Part shown: in pieces, positions 35,976 to 46,047 of the stretch
Position numbering within the stretch: position 1 is the first letter of the stretch
Layout of the letters: each line of letters opens with the position of its first letter
Assembly: GCF_040822065.1 (NCBI RefSeq)
Contig: NZ_CP162005.1
Coordinates: forward strand, 5,332,001 to 5,396,000
Source: Pedobacter sp. WC2423
GTDB lineage: Bacteria > Bacteroidota > Bacteroidia > Sphingobacteriales > Sphingobacteriaceae
Direction of reading: 5' to 3'
Length of the DNA: 64,000 nt
Notes under the pieces: model-generated
Seen by the model: the letters and a program-made list of their open reading frames with translations, nothing else
Database searches by the model: none
Told to the model about the DNA's origin: nothing
Made by a program: the position numbers and the translations under genes

Positions 35976-36854
35976 TTAGAAACTATTTTTAATGCTATTG
36001 CTCAGGGTTTTTGGTGTCCAGTAACCACTAGCAATAATCCTTCTGATGGTAAACAGCGGATCTTTCTCATCACGTTTAGTAGATAAAATAAACGCACTCT
36101 TGAATCCTCTTTTCTTCAATTCTGGAATAGCTTCCGGGTTCCATAAACCAAATGGATAAGCGAAATGGTGAATATTTTTACCAGTAATTTCCTGTAATGT
36201 TTTTGTTGGTTTGTCAATCTGGATTTCCCAGTCTTTACCCTGGTACTTTTTCACGTTGTGGTGATCCCAGGTATGAGAGCCGATATCATTTCCTTTATCT
36301 GAGAGATCTTTAACTTGTGCTTTGCTCATGTAATTTGGTCTGCCCAAAGAAACAGTCATCACAAAGAAGGCGCCTTTAAAACCATATTTTCTCATAGTAG
36401 GCTCAGCAATGGTATATTGATCAAGGTCAGTATCATCAAAAGTCAGTAAGATTGGTTTAGAAGGCAGCGGTGTACCGTTATTCAAGTAATCATATAATTG
36501 ATCCAGCAAAATAGTGTGATAGCCACTATCTGCCAGCATTTTCATATGACCTTTAAATACATCAATTGGAATAATATAATCTTTAGCCGCTTTGGAATCT
36601 TTAGGTCTCCAATCACGAATCTGATGGTAACACAATACCGGAACTTGTTTACGCGCCAGAATTGTTTTGGCGTCAGCTACTTTAATCTTTGAAATATCTA
36701 CAGCCTTATTCGGGGCAGCAGGTTCATTGGAAGTAGTCGTTGTTACAGTAGCAGTACTGTCTTTAGTTCCTTCTTTTTTATTTTGAGATTTGGACTGGCA
36801 GCCGGCACTTAAAAATAATGCAGCAGCCGTCAAGGATAGGATATAGTGTTTCAT
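35976..36854 (-). CDS. polysaccharide deacetylase-family lipoprotein, paralogue 2
   Basis: The 292-residue protein has a lipoprotein signal (LTAAALFLSAGCQS). After a Thr/Ala-rich linker comes the NodB domain: VPVLCYHQIRDWRP, LTFDDTDLDQYT (metal Asp pair), IGSHTWDHHN (His-x-x-x-His) and HFAYPFGLWN. It has the same length and layout as the protein at 26836-27714. It is probably anchored in the periplasm or outer membrane and acts on an N-acetylated glycan. Its stop overlaps the edge of the split terminator. Confidence 0.88.
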   Translation of the reverse strand: MKHYILSLTAAALFLSAGCQSKSQNKKEGTKDSTATVTTTTSNEPAAPNKAVDISKIKVADAKTILARKQVPVLCYHQIRDWRPKDSKAAKDYIIPIDVFKGHMKMLADSGYHTILLDQLYDYLNNGTPLPSKPILLTFDDTDLDQYTIAEPTMRKYGFKGAFFVMTVSLGRPNYMSKAQVKDLSDKGNDIGSHTWDHHNVKKYQGKDWEIQIDKPTKTLQEITGKNIHHFAYPFGLWNPEAIPELKKRGFKSAFILSTKRDEKDPLFTIRRIIASGYWTPKTLSNSIKNSF

Positions 36855-36917
36855 TCAGATATTTTATGTATTGATCGCTAAATTAGGAAATCAACTGACA
36901 ATTTTTTTATTAAAAGC

Positions 36918-36950
36918 AAAAAAGTCCAGACAATATTGCCTGGACTTTTT
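36918..36950. terminator. intrinsic terminator of the 36981 barrel gene
   Basis: AAAAAAGTCCAG and CTGGACTTTTT flank a short inner palindrome; on the reverse strand it ends in a six-T run. Confidence 0.88.
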
Positions 36951-36980
36951 GTATAAAACGTTGTGTAGAGTATCTACATA

Positions 36981-37601
36981 CTATAAGTAAAACTGAACAC
37001 CAATTTTTGGAGCGAAGAAATTTGCGCCAATGCTGAAATCTTTGTTTCCACCGATTTTATCACCGTTGTTATTTTTCGAAGTGTTGTCATTGTAGCTAAT
37101 ACCTTTAACAGAGAATTCAATACCGAATTTTTTGCTTGGGAAAAAAGCGAAACCTGGAGATAAAACAACACCTACATTATTATATTTAGATGTTTTTGCG
37201 TAGTTATCACCATCAGTAGTAACTTTGTTATTACCGAATGCCATTGGAACTGATAATTGTCCGAAGAATTTGAATGACTCATTGATACCTTTGTAGTAAC
37301 GTGCAAATGGAGCAACTACAAATTCCTGAACTTTTGTTGCTGCATTAGGAAGAGCAGCTGTACCAGCTTGAGTTTTAGCAAAACCGAAACCAACACCTGT
37401 ACCAATTGCAAAGTTATCAGAGATGAAATATCCTACACTTGGAACGATATTAAACTTAGTATCAGATTTTGATGCTCCGTTTTCTTTAGTTGAGTTAAAT
37501 TCAACATTACCACCTAACATGAATTTACCTTTTTCAGTTTGAGCTTGAGTTGTGAATGCTAATGCTGAAACTGCGATTAATGATAATAATAATTTTTTCA
37601 T
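36981..37601 (-). CDS. small outer-membrane beta-barrel protein (OMP_b-brl)
   Basis: The 206-residue protein has a signal peptide (MKKLLLSLIAVSALAFTTQA). The mature part alternates hydrophobic and polar residues in about eight strands (FMLGGNVEFNSTK, VPSVGYFISDNFAIGTG, FAPKIGVQFYL), ending in an aromatic-rich strand. This is the eight-stranded porin-like family. No pore or ligand function can be assigned. Confidence 0.85.
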   Translation of the reverse strand: MKKLLLSLIAVSALAFTTQAQTEKGKFMLGGNVEFNSTKENGASKSDTKFNIVPSVGYFISDNFAIGTGVGFGFAKTQAGTAALPNAATKVQEFVVAPFARYYKGINESFKFFGQLSVPMAFGNNKVTTDGDNYAKTSKYNNVGVVLSPGFAFFPSKKFGIEFSVKGISYNDNTSKNNNGDKIGGNKDFSIGANFFAPKIGVQFYL

Positions 37602-38021
37602 TTTGTTGCTTTTTTAATTTATACCGAGCCAGAATTTTTGTTTTTAGTATCTGACTATGTTTGTCATATAGTCAATAGCGGTGCCAAAGAAATGTTTACC
37701 TTACAAACTGGAAATGCGGTTTTTTGTAAATGCTTATCAGATAGTAAGATAAAATGTTTTAGGTTTCCCTTTATTATTTTGTGATGACAATTAACATAAT
37801 GCTTACATTAAATTAACATTAAAATTAATAAGACAGTTTGACTTTATTTGTTAGAATGTCAGTTTTTTTAATGCCATTTCTGTCAGCTTTTGGCGCAGAT
37901 TCAATTTACTCTGGCACGAATGTGGCACGTAACGTTAAATAAATAACCAACAAAACCGCTTTCTGATAAAAAAAAACTAAATTCATTAAACCTTTATGTC
38001 TGTTTAAAACGTTATTTAACT
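37602..38021. other. 420-nt intergenic region with a sigma-54-like site
   Basis: No gene is seen between the divergent barrel gene and the GH130 gene. It is AT-rich. The only distinct signal is TGGCAC-GAATG-TGGCA at 37912-37927, described separately. Promoters for both genes must lie here. Confidence 0.6.
37911..37927 (+). promoter_or_regulatory. sigma-54-like promoter upstream of GH130 gene
   Basis: CTGGCACGAATGTGGCA matches the -24/-12 consensus YTGGCACGrNNNTTGCW at all fixed positions but one (TGGC in place of TTGC), with the correct GG-to-GC spacing. It lies 95 nt before the ATG. It could instead be a direct repeat TGGCAC bound by a regulator. Confidence 0.4.
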
Positions 38022-39542
38022 ATGAGACTATTAATAGAGCGCAAACCAATAAAAGTATATCCTGATCCAAAACGTGTAATAGCCAGGTTTTTTTTTAATG
38101 GTGAGGATAGAGCTAAAGAAGTAATCAAACGGGTTCTGACCTTATCAGACCAGGAAGTATTTGGTTTGATATCCCCAATTTTACAAGAGTATTCCAAAAG
38201 ACACCGGAACATTACCAAGATTCTTGCGCGTCACTGTAAACAGATTAAACACTGTATAGAAGAAATGGAAGTTGATTATGAGTCATTGAGTAAATATCAG
38301 CGGCTTTTATTGGGGTCCTATTTCACACACGAATATTCTATAGAATCCGCTGCCTTTTTTAACCCATCAGTTGTCGAAGATCCTGATCAGTCAGAATTAG
38401 TAGAAGGAGAGAAAAGATTAATCATCAGTTTCCGGGCAGTAGGAGAAGGTCATATCTCTTCAGTAGTATTCAGAAGAGCTTTAATTGACTCTAATGGAAA
38501 CATCACAGTAAACCCGGCAGGAAACTATATAGATGAGGCAGAAGTAGTCCGCAATGCAGTATACAATAAAAAACTCTTTTTAAAACGAGCTGCGGATGCC
38601 ATGATTGATCTCCATATTCTGGATGAGATAGGCCTGAAATTAGAAGAGAAGTTTGATTATGCTGTTTTAAGAAGAGTAATCGTCGATTCCAAAAACCTTC
38701 AGACTGATGATTTGAAGAAACTCGAATATGATAAGATACTCTGGCTTTCTGATACTTATCATGAGATTAGTTTTTCAAGAGATACTGATATCTCAGACCG
38801 TGTTATTTTTCCTATCTCAGAATTTGAACGTAAAGGGATTGAGGATGCCCGGTTTGTCAGGTTTATTAAAGAAGATGGATCGGTAATCTATTATGCAACG
38901 TACACTGCATTTGATGGTGCGATGATCTTACCTAAACTCTTACAAACGACAGATTTTTACGACTTTAAAGTAAGTCCGCTCCATGGGGCAGGGGCACAGA
39001 ATAAAAATTTAGCTTTGTTTCCAAGAAAGATTAATGGCAAATATGCCATGATGTCAAGAATTGACGGATGGAATAACTATCTGATGTATTCCGATAAACT
39101 TACCGTATGGGATCATCCGGTAAAGTTGCAGCAACCACAGTTTCCATGGGAATTTATCCAGATTGGGAATTGCGGATCTCCAATTGAAACAGAAGCTGGC
39201 TGGTTAGTCATTACACATGGAGTAGGACCAATGCGCCGCTACTGTTTAGGTGCTAGCTTATTAGACCTGGAAGACCCTTCTATAGAGATTGGCAGGCTTA
39301 CAGAGCCTCTGGTGATTCCTAATAATGATGAAAGAGAAGGTTATGTACCCAATGTATTGTATTCATGCGGGTCAATTATCCATAATGGCGAATTAATTAT
39401 CCCTTATGGATTATCTGATTACTGCTCTTCGTTCGCTTCAGTGAAAATTGAATTATTACTCGCCAAGTTGTTAAGCTCAGCGAGTGAAACCAAAACACTC
39501 GATGAGGATAGAGATGAAAGTAAACGAGAAGAAAAGTTATAG
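38022..39542 (+). CDS. GH130-family glycoside phosphorylase/hydrolase
   Basis: The 506-residue protein has the five-bladed propeller repeats of GH130. Seen are ERKGIEDARFVRF (the family's EDAR motif holding the catalytic acid), YTAFDGA, LFPRKINGKYAMMSRIDG, GNCGSPIETEAGWLVITHGVG and REGYVPNVLYSCG. GH130 enzymes cleave beta-mannosides, many by phosphorolysis giving mannose-1-phosphate. The 150-residue N-terminal extension is helical. No signal peptide is visible, so it is cytoplasmic, which suits a phosphorylase. It ends tail-to-tail with a GT4 gene, overlapping by 6 nt. Confidence 0.86.
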   Translation: MRLLIERKPIKVYPDPKRVIARFFFNGEDRAKEVIKRVLTLSDQEVFGLISPILQEYSKRHRNITKILARHCKQIKHCIEEMEVDYESLSKYQRLLLGSYFTHEYSIESAAFFNPSVVEDPDQSELVEGEKRLIISFRAVGEGHISSVVFRRALIDSNGNITVNPAGNYIDEAEVVRNAVYNKKLFLKRAADAMIDLHILDEIGLKLEEKFDYAVLRRVIVDSKNLQTDDLKKLEYDKILWLSDTYHEISFSRDTDISDRVIFPISEFERKGIEDARFVRFIKEDGSVIYYATYTAFDGAMILPKLLQTTDFYDFKVSPLHGAGAQNKNLALFPRKINGKYAMMSRIDGWNNYLMYSDKLTVWDHPVKLQQPQFPWEFIQIGNCGSPIETEAGWLVITHGVGPMRRYCLGASLLDLEDPSIEIGRLTEPLVIPNNDEREGYVPNVLYSCGSIIHNGELIIPYGLSDYCSSFASVKIELLLAKLLSSASETKTLDEDRDESKREEKL

Positions 39543-40538
39543 AATTTGCTGGTAGAGGCTGAGATAGTCCTCTACCATTTTCTCTTTAGAAAACTTGCGT
39601 TTTGCCCATTTGTGGCAGTCAGTTCTTTTGAGTTTAGAGATTTTTGCTACCGCAGTCACAGCTTCTTCTACACTCTCCACCAGGAAACCTGTTTTTTCAT
39701 GTTCGATAAGTTCCGGCATGGAACCTTTATTAAAAGCAATTACAGGAGTTCCGCACAACATAGCTTCAGCGACACTTAACCCAAAAGGTTCAGCGAAATT
39801 AATTGGATGTAATAAAGCTAAGGCCCCCTTCAAAAGTTCGTTGCGCTGATCAGGGCCGGCAGAACCTAAAAATACAATCTCCTCATTTAAATAAGGCTCA
39901 ACAGCTTCTTTATAATAACGTTCATCCTGAATAATTCCGGCGATTAAAAGTCTTTTTTTACTCTTTATAGCAATTTGTATGGCTTCAGCTGTTCCTTTAT
40001 CCGGATGGATCCTTCCAAAGAACAAAAGGTAATCATCCGGAGTGTCATTAAACTGAAAATCCTGCGTAACCAAACCATTGTATACCGTGCCCAGATAATT
40101 GAGCGATGGATGACGATTGGCATTGCTGATAGAAACATAATGGTTATGCCGGTTATATTTCTGGTAAACCTTTACAATTTTTTCTGATGAAAACCCGTGA
40201 ATAGTAGTTAACACCGGAGTTCTGATTAATCCCGAATAACTTAGGGGCAGAAAGTCAAAATGATTATGAATTAAATCAAAATCATCTGACTGTTCCATCA
40301 GGTTACTGATATGAAGGCACTCTATAACTTTTGCATCCTGATGACGATCTTCCTCATAACCTTTTTTCACAACACTTCTTAATTCGGCTGAGGTAATAGA
40401 ATCGCCGGTGGCAAATAAAACGACCTCCACTCCGGCATCATGCAAACCTTCTGTTAAATTAGAAGCCATTTGTTCCCATGGCCCATAGTGACGTGGCGGA
40501 GTTCTCCAGGCAACAGGTGATAATACAGCAACTTTCAT
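39537..40538 (-). CDS. glycosyltransferase family 4
   Basis: The 333-residue GT-B enzyme has an N-terminal domain with RHYGPWEQMASNL and a C-terminal donor domain with DYLLFFGRIHPDKGTAEAI, LNEEIVFLGSAG, and PINFAEPFGLSVAEAMLCG, the EX7E nucleotide-sugar motif (nucleotide-binding Glu residues). It is a retaining transferase. It overlaps the upstream GT4-fusion gene by 1 nt (ATG/TAA), so both are made from one message. The last 6 nt overlap the end of the GH130 gene on the opposite strand. Sugar specificity is unknown; association with GH130 hints at mannose. Confidence 0.87.
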   Translation of the reverse strand: MKVAVLSPVAWRTPPRHYGPWEQMASNLTEGLHDAGVEVVLFATGDSITSAELRSVVKKGYEEDRHQDAKVIECLHISNLMEQSDDFDLIHNHFDFLPLSYSGLIRTPVLTTIHGFSSEKIVKVYQKYNRHNHYVSISNANRHPSLNYLGTVYNGLVTQDFQFNDTPDDYLLFFGRIHPDKGTAEAIQIAIKSKKRLLIAGIIQDERYYKEAVEPYLNEEIVFLGSAGPDQRNELLKGALALLHPINFAEPFGLSVAEAMLCGTPVIAFNKGSMPELIEHEKTGFLVESVEEAVTAVAKISKLKRTDCHKWAKRKFSKEKMVEDYLSLYQQIL

Positions 40539-42817
40539 TATAACACCTCCTCTTTAGCAGGTACAGCATCTGGCTTAACACTATATTCATACTCGAATTC
40601 CAGTGATTTCAAGATGACCAGATGAGAAATCCAGTAAGCCAGCGTACTTTCAGCACCCTGATTTCTGTTCACACCATAATTCTGCAAGCCGTCCCCGCAG
40701 CCTTTAGTTTCATAATCATAAAGAGGAAGTCTTAGACTATTTTCTCCTAAGAACCATTGATAGCTTAAATACATCTGGCGGATATATTTCAAGTCATGGG
40801 TAATCTCATAAGCTTTGAAATAAAGGAGCACAATAGCCATGGTTTCTATGGCCTGCTGATCGTACTGTGCCATTTCCTTAGTTTCTTTGAATAACCAGCC
40901 ATCGTTACCTACTGGATTCAAATAGCCTTTATCCAATGTTTTAGAGGTCAGGAATTCCATACTTTCCAGTCCGATGGCCAGAGAATCCTGGTCGTGGGTA
41001 GTCTCATAATGACAAAGTAAGGCCAGGGGTAAAATAGCATTGTCATAGGTCATTTTTTCCTCAAACCAGTTCCACTGATCTGCCCGGTGCGCCTGATAAG
41101 AAGCTTTTAAAGGAACGGCCAGTTTATTCAGTTCGTTTTTAATATGCTCATCATACGGATGGGCTTTTAAAAAGCTGCTCAAACCAATCATCGTATTTGC
41201 CAGTCCTCTTAAGTGTTTCAGCTTGCCAAAATGAGGAATTGATTTGATGAATAATTCGGTAGCAAATTCTCTGTAAGAATTATTAGGCGCGTTATTAATC
41301 AGATAGCCTAATGCCCAGATTGTCCTGCCAAAAGAATCCTCAGAACCCACTTCATCCAGATACTCTCTTTTAAAGCTCAGGAAATTTCTGAAATTTCCAT
41401 CATCGCACTGCATATATTGAATATAACTCAGGTAAACCGGCAGTAATTCCAAAGCTGTTTTGCTCTTGTTCTGCTGCCACGCCAGAATGACCATAATCAA
41501 TGCACGCGCATTATCATCCAGGCAATAACCCTCTTTCAGATTAGGAATACCATATTTAGCATGCTGAACAATTCCGGTATCATCTGTTAAAAGCTTGATA
41601 TGTGCCATGCTGAATGCAGGCATCATATCCGGATCGATAATAGGCTTGATTTCTTCTTTTGCCTGATTTGCATTTAATATGGCCTCATTTAAGGTTTCAA
41701 TAAATACATTACCTGTACTTGGCCAGCGCAGGTGGAGCCCATAATTATAGGCATTTTCTTTAAGTTCTTTAAGTTGCTGCTGATTGGCAAAAAGGTTATT
41801 CACAATTTCTGCCAGGGCATCTGAATCTTTGAAATCAAACAGTTTTCCGCGGTTATCTGCCAGTAATTCCTGTGCGTGCCAGTAGGGAGTAGAAATGACC
41901 GCCGCTCCTGCACCTACTGCATAAGATAAGGTACCACTTGTAATTTGCGCCTCGTTCAGATAAGGAGTAATGTACATATCTGCTGCGGTGAGGTAATCAT
42001 ATAATTCATCTTCGGAAACAAACTTATTAATGAAGATCAGGTGGTTTTCAACGTTTAGTTTTTTTGCCAGACGCTTCAGACTGTCCCTGTATTCTTCTCC
42101 GGAATTTCTGATTACACCAGGATGTGTAGTTCCCAGGATAGCGTACAATACATCCGGATTTTGAGCTGCTATTTTGGGCAGTGCTTCAATCACTGTTTCA
42201 AGTCCTTTATTCCGGCTGATCAGCCCAAATGTGAACAATACTTTCTTATTTTTGAAAGCAGGTGAATTTTTGATCTCATTCGATATTTTAGGTTCCAGAT
42301 CGGGTACGCCATGTTCGATGAGCTTTATTTTATCTTCTGCTATTCCATAGATACTGGTCAGAAAATGCACTGCCCTGTTACTCATGACCACAATTTTCGA
42401 CGAATATTTTGCAATTTCCCTGATAATGGTCAATTGCATATAAGACGGATCTTTGAGTATCGTATGGAGAATGGTAATGAGTGGTTTTTGCAAACGGGCA
42501 ATCAGGGGTAAGATATATACGCCATTATCACCTCCATAAATGCCAAACTCGTGCTCTAAGATACAAACATCGGTTAAGCTGGTATTGATATAATCGGCTG
42601 CCCTGGTATAATCTTTTTGATTCTCTTGTCTGATAATAAACTGAACTTCCGGAGGATATTCGTAAGTAGTCAGATCTTCAGTATCTGTCATGGCTACAAC
42701 AAAGCTGTCTTTGGAAACTGCTTCTGTATGGTGACCAATTGCTTTTAAAAGATTATTGTTGAATGTAGCAATACCACATTCGCGCGGAGGATAAGTCGAT
42801 ATATAAGCTATTTTCAT
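40538..42817 (-). CDS. GT4 glycosyltransferase fused to an alpha/alpha-toroid-like domain
   Basis: The 759-residue protein has two parts. Residues 1-380 are GT4: YISTYPPRECGIATFNNNLL, VCILEHEFGIYGG, KVLFTFGLISRNKGLETVIE, and a C-terminal loop ITSGTLSYAVGAGAAVIST. After a linker, residues 410-745 form a helical repeat domain with GYCLDDNARALI, SEDSFGRTIWALGYL, HLRGLANTMIGL and NRNQGAESTLAYW, resembling the six-hairpin toroids of glycosidases and epimerases. Fusion of a transferase with a putative hydrolase or epimerase domain suggests coupled synthesis and trimming. It is the first gene of the two-gene GT operon. Confidence 0.83.
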   Translation of the reverse strand: MKIAYISTYPPRECGIATFNNNLLKAIGHHTEAVSKDSFVVAMTDTEDLTTYEYPPEVQFIIRQENQKDYTRAADYINTSLTDVCILEHEFGIYGGDNGVYILPLIARLQKPLITILHTILKDPSYMQLTIIREIAKYSSKIVVMSNRAVHFLTSIYGIAEDKIKLIEHGVPDLEPKISNEIKNSPAFKNKKVLFTFGLISRNKGLETVIEALPKIAAQNPDVLYAILGTTHPGVIRNSGEEYRDSLKRLAKKLNVENHLIFINKFVSEDELYDYLTAADMYITPYLNEAQITSGTLSYAVGAGAAVISTPYWHAQELLADNRGKLFDFKDSDALAEIVNNLFANQQQLKELKENAYNYGLHLRWPSTGNVFIETLNEAILNANQAKEEIKPIIDPDMMPAFSMAHIKLLTDDTGIVQHAKYGIPNLKEGYCLDDNARALIMVILAWQQNKSKTALELLPVYLSYIQYMQCDDGNFRNFLSFKREYLDEVGSEDSFGRTIWALGYLINNAPNNSYREFATELFIKSIPHFGKLKHLRGLANTMIGLSSFLKAHPYDEHIKNELNKLAVPLKASYQAHRADQWNWFEEKMTYDNAILPLALLCHYETTHDQDSLAIGLESMEFLTSKTLDKGYLNPVGNDGWLFKETKEMAQYDQQAIETMAIVLLYFKAYEITHDLKYIRQMYLSYQWFLGENSLRLPLYDYETKGCGDGLQNYGVNRNQGAESTLAYWISHLVILKSLEFEYEYSVKPDAVPAKEEVL

Positions 42818-42899
42818 TTTTAGGTTATTGAGCCAATGTAAACAATAGGTTTTCGAATTAATGGTTGTAAAAAAAGGCTATATGACACAGATTGCTGAA

Positions 42900-42929
42900 C
42901 AAAATTATTGAATAATATATTTTGTTCAA
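42900..42929 (-). promoter_or_regulatory. TTG-N19-TAATTTTG promoter of the GT4 operon
   Basis: Read on the reverse strand, TTG (42929-42927) is followed after exactly 19 nt by TAATTTTG (42907-42900), the full Bacteroidota promoter consensus. It lies 83 nt before the ATG. The inverted repeat GAACAAAAT (42897-42905) and ATTTTGTTC (42919-42927) covers both boxes and may be an operator. The rest of the 334-nt gap to clpB holds only the clpB terminator. Confidence 0.7.
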
Positions 42930-43099
42930 TTTTCGCTTTTAATTGGAACGTATTTGTCTTATAAAAGATAAGTTCAAGCCCTTTCTTTTGTATAAAGCGA
43001 AATTTTGCGTTATTGTTTTAAATATTTCCTGCTGAGGAGCAGATTAAACAATAGTGTGACACCAGGCGTTACAATGCAGCCGGTGCTTGCAATTTAGAA

Positions 43100-43141
43100 A
43101 AAAATAATGCTGATCTGCTTTAGCAAATCAGCATTATTTTT
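43100..43141. terminator. intrinsic terminator of clpB
   Basis: Perfect 15-nt arms AAAAATAATGCTGAT and ATCAGCATTATTTTT with a 12-nt loop, just after the clpB stop. Confidence 0.93.
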
Positions 43142-43151
43142 AGCTGGGATT

Positions 43152-45764
43152 TTAAGAAACAGGTGTTTCCTTTTTATTATTCAGAAATACAAACTTATGA
43201 TCAAACATATCCAGTTTTATTTTACTGTCCTTATCAATTTTTCCGGCCAGTATTTCTTTAGATAGTTCATTTAACACACGTTTCTGGATCACTCTTTTTA
43301 AAGGACGGGCTCCAAACTGCGGGTCATAACCGAGTTCTGCCAGCCAGTCGAGTGCTTCTGGCGTTGCTTCAATTTCAACACCCATTTCGGCAAGTGTATC
43401 CTGAACATGTCTGAACTGCAGTTCTGCGATATTTCTTACTTCACTACGGTTTAAAGGCGTGAACATGATCAATTCATCAATCCTGTTCAGGAACTCCGGT
43501 CTGATCGTTTGTTTCAGTAATTCAAACAGTTCATTCTTGGTTTTTGCAATCACTTCATCTCTGTTTGCATCATCCAGGTCCTTAAAGTTCTCCTGTATCA
43601 AATGAGAACCAATATTAGAAGTCATGATAATAATCGTATTCTTGAAATTGACCAGTCTTCCTTTATTATCTGTTAAACGTCCGTCATCAAGTACCTGCAG
43701 TAAAATGTTAAACACATCCGGATGCGCTTTTTCAATTTCATCCAGCAATACAACCGAGTAAGGTTTACGGCGAACAGCTTCAGTCAGCTGGCCACCTTCA
43801 TCGTAACCTACATATCCCGGAGGCGCCCCGATTAATCTGGAAACAGAATGCCTTTCCTGATATTCACTCATATCAATTCTTGTCAGGGCGTTATCATCAT
43901 TGAACAAGAACTCTGCCAGTGCTTTCGCTAACTCTGTTTTACCGACACCCGTTGTACCTAAGAAAATAAAAGAGCCGATAGGTTTACGTTTATCCTGCAA
44001 ACCAGCACGGGAGCGGCGTATGGCATCAGATATGGCTTCGATAGCTTCATCCTGTCCAGCAACACGTTTGTGCAGCTCGTGCTCCAGGTTTAACAATTTT
44101 TCGCGCTCACTGGATACTAATTTCGTTACCGGAATTCCTGTCCAGCGGGCTACAACACCTGCAATATCATCAGCAGTAACTTCTTCTTTCAGCATACGGC
44201 CTTCACCCTGCTGACTTTCCAATACTACTTTTAGCTGCTCTACTTTATCCTGTGCCTCTTTAATTTTACCATAACGGATTTCTGCAACCTTTCCATAATC
44301 ACCCGCACGTTCTGCCTGATCAGCTTCCAGTTTATAGTTTTCTATCTGTTCCAGTTCGGTATTAATGCCGTCAACGACATCTTTCTCTCCTTGCCATTTT
44401 GCTTTCAGTTCATCACGTTCCGCAGACAGGTTAGCGATTTCTTCTCCAAGAGATTTTACTTTTTTATCATCATTTTCTCTTCTGATTGCTTCTCTTTCAA
44501 TTTCCAGCTGCATAATCTTACGGTCCAGCTCATCTACATTTTCTGGCACACTGTCCATTTCTAAACGTAGTTTAGAAGCAGCTTCATCCATTAAGTCAAT
44601 CGCTTTATCCGGAAGAAAACGGTCACTGATATAGCGCTGTGAAAGTTCGACTGCAGCAATAATAGCCTCATCACGGATTCTCACCTTATGGTGTGTTTCA
44701 TACCTTTCTTTTAATCCCCTTAAAATAGAAATTGCATCCTGCGTATCAGGTTCATCAACGACTACTTTTTGGAAACGACGTTCGAGTGCCTTGTCTTTTT
44801 CCAGATATTTCTGATACTCGTTTAAGGTTGTTGCTCCGATTGCGCGCAACTCACCACGGGCTAAAGCAGGTTTCAGGATATTCGCAGCGTCCATTGCACC
44901 TTCACCACCACCAGCACCTACAAGCGTGTGTATTTCATCAATAAACAGGATGATATCACCTTCACTTTGTGTTACTTCTTTGACCACGGCTTTCAGACGC
45001 TCTTCAAATTCTCCTTTATATTTTGCACCAGCAATTAAAGAACCCATATCCAGGGAATACACTGTTTTTGTCTTCAGGTTTTCAGGTACGTCACCTTTAA
45101 TAATCCTGAAGGCAATACCTTCTGCGATGGCAGTTTTACCTACACCGGGTTCACCGATTAAAATCGGGTTATTCTTAGTTCTTCTGGAAAGGATCTGAAT
45201 CACACGGCGAATTTCTTCGTCACGGCCAATTACGGGATCCAGTTTTCCGGATTCTGCATATTCATTTAAGTTCCTCGCGTATTTGTTTAAAGCATTATAG
45301 GTTGCTTCAGCATTCTGATCAGTAACCCTGTTGTCACCACGCAAAGCAGCAATCGCTTTTTTGAGATCTTTTTCAGTTACACCCTGATCTTTTAAAAGCT
45401 TGGAGGTATGATCATTCACCGATAAGATGCCCAGTAAAAGATGTTCTACAGAGACAAATTCATCTTTAAATTCTTTCAGGTAAGTCTGCGCTTTTTGCAG
45501 CGCTGAATTTGCACCCGAAGATAAGTATCCATTGCTGCCGCTTACTTTGGGGAATTTTGCAATCTGCTCATCCAGATTTATGTTGAGCGTATTTAAATTA
45601 ACATTTAGCTTCTTTAAAACATAAGAAACTACATTTTCATCAACAGTAAGCAACCCTTTTAGCAAATGGGCCGTTTCAATAGCCTGTTGCTGATTGCCCT
45701 GGGCTATTTCGGAAGCCTGTTGAACTGCTTCCTGTGCTTTTATAGTAAAGTTGTTGAAGTTCAT
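43152..45764 (-). CDS. clpB: ATP-dependent disaggregase ClpB
   Basis: The 870-residue Hsp100 chaperone rescues aggregated proteins with DnaK. It has the Clp N-terminal double repeat (1-145), AAA1 with Walker [14 protein letters not shown] and Walker [16 protein letters not shown], the long coiled-coil M domain (about 400-525), which marks ClpB rather than ClpC, and AAA2 with [16 protein letters not shown] and [16 protein letters not shown]. The C-terminal D2-small domain has [16 protein letters not shown]. The pore tyrosine loop is present as [13 protein letters not shown]. It is a stand-alone gene with its own terminator; no CIRCE-like element is visible upstream. Confidence 0.97.
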   Translation of the reverse strand: MNFNNFTIKAQEAVQQASEIAQGNQQQAIETAHLLKGLLTVDENVVSYVLKKLNVNLNTLNINLDEQIAKFPKVSGSNGYLSSGANSALQKAQTYLKEFKDEFVSVEHLLLGILSVNDHTSKLLKDQGVTEKDLKKAIAALRGDNRVTDQNAEATYNALNKYARNLNEYAESGKLDPVIGRDEEIRRVIQILSRRTKNNPILIGEPGVGKTAIAEGIAFRIIKGDVPENLKTKTVYSLDMGSLIAGAKYKGEFEERLKAVVKEVTQSEGDIILFIDEIHTLVGAGGGEGAMDAANILKPALARGELRAIGATTLNEYQKYLEKDKALERRFQKVVVDEPDTQDAISILRGLKERYETHHKVRIRDEAIIAAVELSQRYISDRFLPDKAIDLMDEAASKLRLEMDSVPENVDELDRKIMQLEIEREAIRRENDDKKVKSLGEEIANLSAERDELKAKWQGEKDVVDGINTELEQIENYKLEADQAERAGDYGKVAEIRYGKIKEAQDKVEQLKVVLESQQGEGRMLKEEVTADDIAGVVARWTGIPVTKLVSSEREKLLNLEHELHKRVAGQDEAIEAISDAIRRSRAGLQDKRKPIGSFIFLGTTGVGKTELAKALAEFLFNDDNALTRIDMSEYQERHSVSRLIGAPPGYVGYDEGGQLTEAVRRKPYSVVLLDEIEKAHPDVFNILLQVLDDGRLTDNKGRLVNFKNTIIIMTSNIGSHLIQENFKDLDDANRDEVIAKTKNELFELLKQTIRPEFLNRIDELIMFTPLNRSEVRNIAELQFRHVQDTLAEMGVEIEATPEALDWLAELGYDPQFGARPLKRVIQKRVLNELSKEILAGKIDKDSKIKLDMFDHKFVFLNNKKETPVS

Positions 45765-46047
45765 GCAAATGTCCGAACAAAATAAATGCCATAGTACAGC
45801 ATTTGTGAAGTTCGGAAATTATGTCGCTAAAAGATATTTAGTACTGAATAAATGACTGGTTTTTAACGTCTTGTACTGAATTTTTGTCTGATTTTAAAAA
45901 TAATTGCGGTTTGTTTAGTGGTTAGTCTTTAATCTGAAAGTACAGACCAGTATTCAGGAAACATGGTGAATTTAAATTTTGAATGAGTTTCTTTGCGTCA
46001 GAATTATTACAAGTACCAATAAAAAAAACAATACGAATAACAATATA

